NCBI RefSeq assembly: GCF_035046505.1
Contig: NC_089829.1
Span: 10,069,396-10,133,395, forward strand
Direction of reading: 5' to 3'
Source of the DNA: Tiliqua scincoides
Lineage: Eukaryota; Chordata; Lepidosauria; Squamata; Scincidae
Length of the DNA stretch: 64,000 nt
The translations under genes and the position numbers were made by a program. Position 1 is the first letter of the stretch. The number at the start of each line of letters is the position of its first letter. This document shows, piece after piece, positions 57,001-64,000 of the stretch. A model generated the notes under the pieces. It made no database searches and was not told the DNA's origin. It worked only from the letters and a program-made list of their open reading frames with translations.

Positions 57001-57411
57001 GCATGCATACAAATAAACATAACATTTTTCCTATTTCTTAAACATATAAAGTAATAACTAATTTAGCTATAAACACATAACATAGCATTAACATTTGGTT
57101 CATTAAACTTGTAAACATTTGAACATTTTCTCTATTAAACTGCTAAACATATAAACTATAATGTGTTTGTGTTTATGAGCATGGCATAATGGCTTATGGC
57201 TTTCATGGCCTTGCCTCACAGTTACGATGCCAATCCCCAGCTGATGAGAAGTGTACACCTCTTCAAACAAAGGACCAAAAATGTAATAAAAGGGTCAAGT
57301 TTAGAGGGAAAAAGTTACCCAAGCTTTGTTGACAGGAGTCCCTTGAGACAATAAAGCTTGGAGACGATCACCACTCTTGCCTACTGAGTCTTGCTTTTGA
57401 ACCTTGCAACA
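54007..57411 (+). mobile_element. Long solo LTR (copy A), split by a second LTR
   Basis: Fossil LTR in plus orientation occupying 54007-55256 and about 57219-57411. Its ends are TG (54007) and CA (57411), and the 4-bp duplication gtcc flanks it at 54003-54006 and 57412-57415. U3 has CCAAT-type motifs near 55183 and 55213. R/U5 near 57340-57411 has AATAAAG at 57350. No gag, pol or env sequence is nearby, so it is a solo LTR. The 4-bp duplication is typical of gamma/epsilon-type retroviral integration. It is older than copy B, which lies inside it. Confidence 0.82.
55257..57218 (-). mobile_element. Long solo LTR (copy B), nested in copy A
   Basis: Fossil LTR of the same family in minus orientation, about 1.96 kb. 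On the minus strand it begins TGAGGCAAGG and ends CTTGCAACA. The 4-bp duplication cagt flanks it at 55253-55256 and 57219-57222. Visible parts are a long AT-rich U3, CCAAT motifs near 55567 and 55493, a TATA-like box near 55451, AATAAAG in R near 55325 and a U5 matching that of copy A. No internal retroviral region is present. It inserted after copy A. Both copies are clearly diverged, so neither is very recent. Confidence 0.85.
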
Positions 57412-57415
57412 GTCC

Positions 57416-57593
57416 CATTGCAGACTACTTTCCAGTACTGACATAAGGGCAATGCAGCTCTGAGGTAAGGGAACAAACATTCCCTTACTTTGAGGAGGCC
57501 TCCGTGAGTGACAGGATGCATCACATGTCCCATTGGCACTGTTATGGCAGTGCTGGAAAGCACTGACATAAGGGGTTAAGATTGCACCCTAAA
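57416..57593. mobile_element. Short-TIR MITE (gggcccaatcc family), partial
   Basis: 'gcaatgcagctctgaggtaa', 'acattcccttactttgagga' and 'gtcccattggcactgtta' match 34610-34810. The outer left end is missing next to the LTR border. Confidence 0.7.
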
Positions 57594-57666
57594 GTTGAGA
57601 ACTACGGTCATCACAATCCTCTTGAAATGTGCAAGGTCCTGAGACAGCCTCTGAAACTACCATATT

Positions 57667-57754
57667 GCCCAAGCCTATGCATGTCTACTCAGAAGTAAGT
57701 CCCATTGGAGTCAATGGGGCTTACTCCCAGGAAAGTGTGGACAGAATTGGGCTG
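57667..57754. mobile_element. Fold-back MITE (actcagaagtaagtcc family)
   Basis: A well-preserved copy: 'gcccaagcctatgcatgtct', 'actcagaagtaagtcccatt', 'caatggggcttactcccagg', 'acagaattgggctgc'. Confidence 0.8.
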
Positions 57755-57812
57755 CCAGTTTGCAGATATGTCCCAGTGGGGCTTGATAAAGGAACAGAGT
57801 ACCCATTGGGTG

Positions 57813-57850
<38 letters not shown>

Positions 57851-58380
57851 TTCACACACACAAGAGAGAAATGTGTCCTTCCAGAGGAAGACACTTGTGT
57901 GTCCAGCTCACTGGCATATGAAGTGGGTGGCCCCTGGTGCCAGACTCAAAACGCGTGGGTGGTGGGTGCTTGGGTGCCTCACAGGGTGGCGGCACTTTTC
58001 GAAGGACTCCAGTGGGGAGGCTCTGCCTCACCTGCCTCCCCTCCCACCATATGTCCCTAGAGTGTGTATGTGCTTTAAGTGAGAGCTTAAGAGCCACCTG
58101 CCACTTTGAGTGCGGCCTACCCTGCAGGGTTGTTGTGTGCCACCCGCCCAGCCTCAGCTTCTGCAGTGGGGGGTGCTCTAACTGAGTGCTTTGACTGGTT
58201 CTGATGGTGGCAGTGGAGCTTGAAGCTCCAACAGCCTTCAGGCAACACAAGGCCTGGGATGGAAGGAGCAGGAACTCCCCCCTTTGCTGGTACACCCTTT
58301 GGGCTGGGGGGGGAAGGTGGAGGACACTCCTGGGTTCATCCAGAGATCTCTAGGGACACCTCAGCCCTGTGCAGTTGACA
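57755..58380. other. Unassigned DNA before the CpG island
   Basis: A CT and CA microsatellite lies at about 57810-57865. No exon is supported. Confidence 0.5.
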
Positions 58381-58830
58381 CAAAATGGCTTCCTTCTATG
58401 AGAACCCGGAAGTATCCTCTGCGGCCTGCGGCAACCGCACTCTGCCCTTTCGTAGCTCTGCATTCTGCACACGGGTGCTCCTCCAGCGGCGGCCGCTCTC
58501 GTCGGCCCGCTCGCTGGTAGAGGGAGTTCGCTCTTGCTTCCGGTCAAGGCCGGAAAGTCGGCTTCCACCTGGCGTTGCCGTGGAAACGCGGCGCTGTTTA
58601 TCACCGAGGGCGCGGCGCCTGCAGCGGGTGGGTGCTGGATGGGGCCGGGGCCAGGTGAGAGGCCGGGCGCTCCGTGTGAGGGGGGGCACCCCCCGCATTG
58701 TGTCCCTGGGGAGGGATGCAGCCTCCCCTCCCGGCTCAAGGGGGTGTCAGGCCTGGTGGTGGCTGGAGAAGCCTCCTGGGGGGACGGGGGTTCCCTACGC
58801 ACAGCCTTGCAAACTGCAGGAGCTGAGCTA
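58381..58830 (+). promoter_or_regulatory. CpG-island promoter with ETS sites and possible first exon
   Basis: A CpG-dense block with no TATA box. It contains CCGGAAGT at 58406-58413 and the inverted GCTTCCGGT at 58536-58544 (ETS/GABP-type), and 'caaaatggc' at 58381 (YY1-like). This combination is typical of housekeeping, often bidirectional, promoters. A consensus donor GGCCAG|GTGAGA at 58654/58655 could end a first exon on the plus strand. The gene itself is not identified within the window. Overlapping frames on both strands give no recognisable protein. Confidence 0.65.
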
Positions 58831-59284
58831 GTTGCAGGGCAGTTAGCAGCTCTAGCATCTGATTTCTGAACAGTCTCAGGGCTGGAGGCAGTTAATTATC
58901 TGACCTTTCCCTCACCCTTTGGGGACCCACCCAAAATCACGTCGCGACCCACCGGTGGGTCCTGACCCACCAGTTTGGGAAGCACTGCTTCAAAGTCAAA
59001 TGCAGAGCGTAGCCACAGACCGGCTAGGAAGAAAAGGGCTGGCTTGGAACAGGAAAGTCTTCAGCCCCCCCAGAAGGCTGGCGGGGGGGGGAAAGCCTCC
59101 TTGATAGCCCCCCCCCCTTTTCAGAGTGAAGGTGTTGCTGCAGAGAAGGCCCAGTGCCTGTGGCTGTCAGTCCAGCCTCTGGGAGATCTGGCATGCTGCA
59201 GGGTTCACCTTGCTGACCTGAAGGGAAGGGAGTTCCTATGGGAGGAGATGTTTCCTGAGATGTCCTGGTCTTGACCCATGCAGG
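58831..59284. other. Possible intron with hAT-end fragment
   Basis: The fragment 58905-58988 ('cgacccaccggtgggtcctg', 'gtttgggaagcactg') resembles the right end of the element at 21080. Nothing else was recognised. Confidence 0.45.
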
Positions 59285-59492
59285 ATGGTCTTAAGTTGAT
59301 CAAGTGGTGAGACACAGGAAGCTGGACTAGATGGGCTATGTCAGATGCAAGGGAGGGTACCAAGATGCAGGTCTCCTGTTATCTGGTGTGCTCCCTGGGG
59401 CATTTGGTGAGATACAGGAAGCTGTGAGATACAGGAAGCTGGACTAGATGGGCCTATGGTCTGATCCAGTGGGGCTGTTCTTATGTTCTTAT
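59285..59492 (+). mobile_element. CR1/L3 LINE 3' UTR fragment
   Basis: 'caagatgcaggtctcctgtt', 'tgtgctccctggggcatttg', 'gctggactagatgggcctat' and 'gtggggctgttcttatgttc' are the CR1 3' end. A short 'gagatacaggaagctg' unit is repeated in tandem at 59408-59440. Confidence 0.9.
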
Positions 59493-59647
59493 GGGCTTGT
59501 GTCCTGATCTTGCATGGCTCTTCACTGTTCTCTTATCCGCACAGCAGCCCTGTGAAGTGGGTTAAGTGGGGGTCCAAGGTCACCCATTCAGTTTCTGATT
59601 CCCCAAGTGGGGAGCTTAAACCGAACCCAAATCTTGATTCTGTTTGG

Positions 59648-59822
59648 GCGCAATCCTAACCAATGTTCTAGCACCAACATAACGGCAACACAGCTCTGAG
59701 GTAAGGGGACAAACATTCCCTTACTTTGAGGAGGACTTCATGAATGACATCCAACTGCAGAATGTGGCACACGTCCCATTGGCACTGCTGTGCCAGTACT
59801 GGAAAGTTGGTTAGGATTTGGG
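59648..59822. mobile_element. Short-TIR MITE (gggcccaatcc family)
   Basis: Starts gggcgcaatcctaaccaat and ends ggttaggatttgggcc. It abuts the next copy, which has the opposite internal orientation, with only 'tta' between the two ends. Confidence 0.8.
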
Positions 59823-59825
59823 CCT

Positions 59826-59990
59826 TAGGGCCAAATCCTTTCCAACTTCCTAGCCTAGGTATAGCTGTGCCAATGGGGTGTGTGCTGCATCTTGTTATGG
59901 GAGGGTAGTTATGGAGGCCTCCACAAGGTAAGGGAACAGCATTGCAGCTGCACCGGTGCTGGAAAGTTGGATAGGATTGAACCCTTAGTC
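59826..59990. mobile_element. Short-TIR MITE (gggcccaatcc family), inverted neighbour
   Basis: Starts gggccaaatcctttccaact and ends gttggataggattgaaccc, followed by 'tta'. Internal 'ggcctccacaaggtaaggga' runs opposite to the previous copy. 'tta' on both sides would suit a 3-bp Harbinger-type target duplication. Confidence 0.8.
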
Positions 59991-60007
59991 TGCTAAGCAC
60001 TACAGTG

Positions 60008-60009
<2 letters not shown>

Positions 60010-60058
<49 letters not shown>

Positions 60059-60060
60059 TG
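60010..60060. repeat. (CT)n(GT)n microsatellite
   Basis: Compound dinucleotide run read directly. Confidence 0.95.
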
Positions 60061-61759
60061 CAATTCATAGCATGATATTTATACCAGTCATTCCCAAAGT
60101 CCTACTTGATACTTGGGAACCCTATAAGTCTTTAAGGGGGAGGGGAGGGGGCAGCAACATGATCTGAACAAAAAAAATGTTTCTTGCCCTAGGATGCTTG
60201 CAATCTGAAATATTCATGAGGGGCAGCACAATCAAGAGTGTCTCAGGGAATGAATTTGAGTAAGTGCAGTGATGAGTAGCGGTTACACGGGAGGCTTTGC
60301 AAAAATATGGTTTTAGGAAAGAGTGAAGGAGAAGAGGGTGAATGTACAACATGTAGGTGTTGTGGAAAGGGAACAATGTGTTGTGGAAAGGGAACAATGG
60401 GCGCCCAGTGGCCTCTTAAACTAGCCAGGATGTACATTAAATACTACAGGGATTATTTTTGCTCCCAAATGATAAACCTGTGTGTATTACTGTATAACTG
60501 TCTTGATTGATTGAAACTTTTGTAATAGATCTGCAGTTTGTACACACCAAACAGTGTCAGATATCCCACATTCCATTTTTAGAAGCTCCCTTCTAAACCA
60601 TCGAGTATTTAATATTTTCTTTAAAAAAAGGAGGGGGGGGGCTATCAGTGTCCATGTTTAAAAGTCTGCCCCATATTGAAAGCAACTGGTAGTACTGGGG
60701 GAAGAAACAGAAAGAGATCCTATATCCAGCTGGACTTTGGGAATGCAAACCTGTATGGGAAAACTCTTAATCTGAGTCAATATACTTTTTCAATATACTT
60801 TTTCATTGTTTTTAGATTTGGACCTGTTTGTCCAGTTTCTCGCCTGGTCAAGGCTTTAGGCTGCCTGTAGGCTCCCTTGGAGTTTTGGTTGCTTAGCATG
60901 TGAAACAGGAAATGGAACACACCCATCCTCATTGCAACTGGCTTATTTCTGTATGGAATTGGCCGAACCACGTGCTGTACGGTTCTCAGGCAGAGACTTG
61001 GCAGTGGTATCTCTGCCTTTGTGGTAAGAGTTGGCTCAGTCAGGTCTAGCTACCCTTTAATGTTTCTGGTGCCCATTTTTGTGTCCTGAAGCCTCAAAGC
61101 AGGAGGATGAACGGAGCTCTGCTGCCAGTAGTTTTTCCAGTTCAAGGGAAGCAGGAGTGTGTGTGGGGGGGCGGGGCGGCATCTGTTCTTGGAGGGTTGG
61201 GTTTGGGTTGGAGGGAATATGAGAAGCATTTAGGGGCAAAAGACCATTTGAAATTTGTATTTAGTTTTTTTAAAAGAAGCATTTAGCCCTCCATTTTAAT
61301 GGTGACACTTTTCAGCAGTAAAATATTTTCCATATTAAAAAAGAAATACAGCCCATAAATCCAGTAGTAAAACAGTCAGTTGATCAACACAGAACACAGC
61401 AGCACTTCAGAGCTACAGTTCATTAAAAGCGTGGGCCAACGGAAAGGTCATCGGCCTGTCTCTCACTTCAAGAAATGCAGTATAGGGCCAGCAGCCTAGG
61501 GAGGAGTGTGGCAATGCTGGGCCCCACCACAAGGAAGGCAGTTTCCCCAGCTGCTGTCTACTGAAGCTGCAGCAGTGGCCACTCTTAACAGGCGAGCAGG
61601 TCCTGGGCAGATTAATCCAGGGGTGCTCAGTTGAAAAACTTTAATCTGGGGTTGGGCAGATATTTGGAAAAAGCGCCATTGTGTGAGCATTTCTGGACAT
61701 ACCTGTCTTCAGTAAGCTGAGCTCTGTGTGTGTGTGCCACCGTGCTTTAGATCTCTTTA
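60061..61759. other. Unassigned DNA, one intron-like splice pair
   Basis: Between the acceptor-like 'cattgtttttag' (60815) and the donor-like 'tttgtggtaagag' (61022) lies a block that could be an untranslated exon, but all its frames are closed near the start. No protein-coding exon was recognised. A tandem 'gtggaaagggaacaatg' pair lies at 60362-60400. Confidence 0.35.
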
Positions 61760-62170
61760 GAAGGATTGTTTCCCTCTTCCCCGGAATGATGTCTCCTGCG
61801 TGAGAGTAGCAGAACTGTCAGCCTAAGAGTGGGATGCCTCTGTCGCATCCCTGAAGGTGTTAGCCACTCAATTAGCCTCTCTCAGCGTGTGCAGGTTGAC
61901 TACCTTGGCTTCAAGGGAACAGATGTATTCCCTGAAAGCCAGGAGTTCATTGTGCTGAGGTCATGCCCTGTCCTGCCCAGCAGGAAGGTAGTCGCGTATT
62001 TGGCACTCTGCAGTGGACTGGAAAGCACTGATGCACACTCCTGGCTTTCCACCTTCAGAACTCGATATTATTGTTTGCGTCAGTTTTCTGTAGGGGCTTT
62101 TATTACTTGTTTATGTGGAAAGTGAAGGTTTAATTTTAATTTTATTTCAGGGAATTTAATTGGGGGGGGG
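61760..62170 (-). mobile_element. Old CR1 ORF1 fragment
   Basis: Matches 48320-48620 by eye: 'gattgtttccctc.tc', 'ggatgatgtc', 'ggcttcaagggaacaga' and 'ttccctga..cc.ggag.tc'. It is strongly diverged, so older than the CR1 at 45134-48660. Confidence 0.65.
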
Positions 62171-62696
62171 GGGAAGTGGGAATGTTAGTGACAAGCCTCA
62201 TCACCCTGCTGTTCAGCTTGTACAGATGCTTTATTCAGCTATTTGTTTCCTGTTTGCTTTGATGCTTTGTCACTGAGGCTTCTTCTTGCTCATAAATTTG
62301 TTCATGCAGCTGCTAGATGTGCAGAAGCTGCTGGGGGAGAAGTGGCCTCAGCCACTTGTTCTGGCCTCCATCTCAACAGACTCCTTGCAGAGAGAAATGT
62401 CATGTCTTTTCTGTCTTTGCTTGCAGGGTTTTAGACTTGGAAGTCTGTGACTCCATACAGCTGCCATTTGAGATCCTATCTCTTGATCCTTGAGAGCTTT
62501 CGAGCCATCCGCCCTTTTGAGCCCATGGAGCATCTTCTGCATGTGAGTGAATGCTTCCTAATGTGTCCTTTGCCAACACAGCTGAATCCACTGTGCCCAG
62601 CTTTGAAAAGGGCTGGGAAACTTCCGTCTCTGACTTGTAATTCTGCTGCCATTGTTCTCTTAGTTTTCTGCTCCAGAGGCAGTTGTAGACTGCCCT
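62171..62696. other. Unassigned DNA
   Basis: Probably a continuation of old CR1 5' sequence at first ('ctgctgttcagcttgtacag'). Otherwise nothing was recognised. Confidence 0.4.
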
Positions 62697-63004
62697 CTCT
62701 CTGAGAGCCCTCTCTCTGCAGAACAAACCGGACAGTCAAAAGTCAGTTTCTCTGTCTCTGTTGTAATGGTAGTCCTTTGCTTACAGACTTGAGCAGACCT
62801 TCCAGTCCTGAGCACCCAGGAGGCAGTGCTAACTAGTGTGCTAACTAGTGTGCTAACTAACTCTCTGAGAGCCCTCTCTCTGCAGAACAAACCGGACAGT
62901 CAAAAGTCAGTTTCTCTGTCTCTGTTGTAATGGTAGTCCTTTGCTTACAGACTTGAGCAGACCTTCCAGTCCTGAGCACCCAGGAGGCAGTGCTAACTAG
63001 TGTG
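62697..63004. repeat. Perfect tandem duplication, 164-bp period
   Basis: Positions 62697-62840 and 62861-63004 are identical by eye over 144 bp. They are separated by 20 bp built from 'ctaactagtgtg' repeats. Identity implies a very recent event, or an assembly artefact. Confidence 0.92.
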
Positions 63005-63672
63005 CCATCAAACAGCAAGGTTTTACCCACTTTTCCCTGTGACTCACTAGAAGCACAGATGCCTTGAAGGGCCAGTGATAAGGGTTGCTGTTCTCTCACA
63101 CTTCTCACAGTGTGAAAATTCTTATTTATATAACTCTGTCCATGTGCATGGTGCTTTACAGAGAGTGGAGGGACAGGTCCCAACCGTTGAGCCCCACAGT
63201 CTGAAGGAGACACAAGAGGGACCACAGAGGATGGTGCATCCTTTCCTTTCCTTTCCTCTGTGGTCTCCCTTGTGTCTCCTTCAGACTGTGGGCCTTTGGG
63301 ATTGGGGGAGAACATGTGATCATAGATCTTGTAATTAGTTACAGTGGACTACAGGTACTAGGGGGCTGGGTCAAATGCTTAATGGAAATGGTGGTCCCAA
63401 AGAGAAGTTTAAAAGAAATTAGGGAGGTGGCATGCCTTTTTTTCCTTTGTTAGGGGCAGTTCTAGGCATAACGAGGATAAAGGGTGGAGTAGCTTGAGGA
63501 AGCAGGACAGCTGATGGTGGTGGAGTTGGAAGGGTGAAGATCACAGGCTGCAATGAAAGATGAGAAAGTGAAGTGAATGGGAGTGGGACAGAACAAGGCC
63601 ATGGAGGGCTCTAAAGGTGAGGATGAGAAATTCTGCAGTATTTGGGAATGGACAGGAAACTAGCTCAGTTGG
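63005..63672. other. Unassigned DNA
   Basis: A weak relative of the 'aaagttcacaaag' repeat lies at 63115-63215. An inverted pair, 'gaaggagacacaagaggga' at 63201 and 'tcccttgtgtctccttc' at 63267, could form a hairpin around 'cctttcctttcctttcc'. No gene is seen. Confidence 0.5.
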
Positions 63673-64000
63673 GCAGGAGGTCTGGCTCAGTTGGTAGAGG
63701 TGCCGCCTTGTATGCCTGAAGATCTGAGGCTGCCAGTTCGAAACAACCAGAAGTACCCAAGAACTGATGACACGCTGATATACTGATGAGCTGACCCTCC
63801 GTGGCAGAGAGGAGTTGCTGTCAAGTGGAGCGTGGGAGGTGAAGGGCCAGAGAGAGGCCAGACCGGGAAGGAACCCAGCTGGAACGAGGAGTTATAAACC
63901 CCCGTAGGGATTTTTACAATTGAATAGTTCTAGTCTTTCATAGAACAGCCTGCCTGTGTAAACCGCCTTGGATTAAAATCTGAGGAGAAATCTGATGACC
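63673..64000 (+). mobile_element. tRNA-derived squamate SINE, running off the window
   Basis: Starts 'caggaggtctggctcagttg', with a B box at 'ctgccagttcgaaacaacc', then the family body 'acccccgtagggatttttac' and 'gtaaaccgccttgga'. The tail continues past the window end. Confidence 0.85.

Noticed and set aside
58350-58869. Overlapping frames of 100-150 codons in the CpG island on both strands
   Set aside because: High GC removes stop codons; none gives a recognisable protein, so only the promoter is reported.
60815-61022. Block with acceptor- and donor-like borders
   Set aside because: All three frames close early; at most an untranslated exon, not supported further.

Overview
The window is vertebrate nuclear DNA, most likely from a squamate reptile (lizard-like). 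The basis is its repeat content: CR1/L3 LINEs with the typical 3' tail, a tRNA-derived SINE ending in a BovB-like 'aaggcggtatataaat' tail, an L2-like LINE, MIR/CORE-like SINEs, many small hAT and short-TIR MITEs, and 5S-rRNA-derived SINEs. The species cannot be named from the sequence. Coding density is low and most long open frames are microsatellite or repeat artefacts.

Two host genes are supported. FAM43B (22848-23993, +) is a single coding exon for a 381-residue PTB/PID-domain protein, sitting on a GC-rich CpG island. The second gene is on the minus strand between about 44.9 and 34.06 kb. It is a multi-exon leukocyte-type Ig-superfamily receptor: a 39-bp leader micro-exon, three Ig-domain exons, a transmembrane exon and a terminal cytoplasmic exon carrying a canonical ITIM. 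The leader, Ig and transmembrane exons all have phase 1-1 boundaries with consensus splice sites. The transmembrane segment carries an arginine near its outer edge, so the protein combines the hallmark of adaptor-coupled activating receptors with an inhibitory tail. I do not recognise it as a named gene. The first leader exon and one short cytoplasmic exon were not found. A third probable locus is only a CpG-island promoter with two ETS sites and a possible first exon at 58.4-58.65 kb (+).

Layout: 0-21.4 kb is intergenic DNA with LINE/SINE/hAT/MITE copies; 21.4-24.8 kb is the FAM43B locus; 24.8-34 kb is repeats and unassigned DNA; 34-44.9 kb is the Ig receptor; 45.1-50.1 kb is a long, decayed CR1 element; 50.1-54 kb is unassigned; 54.0-57.4 kb holds two nested long solo LTRs in opposite orientation, each with 4-bp target duplications; 57.4-64 kb is MITEs, the CpG-island promoter, CR1 fragments, a perfect tandem duplication and a SINE running off the end.

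The most interesting signals are the dual-signature Ig receptor, the shared 3' tail linking a LINE, 5S-derived SINEs and a third element, the nested LTR pair, and a set of hAT elements whose 8-bp target duplications can still be read.
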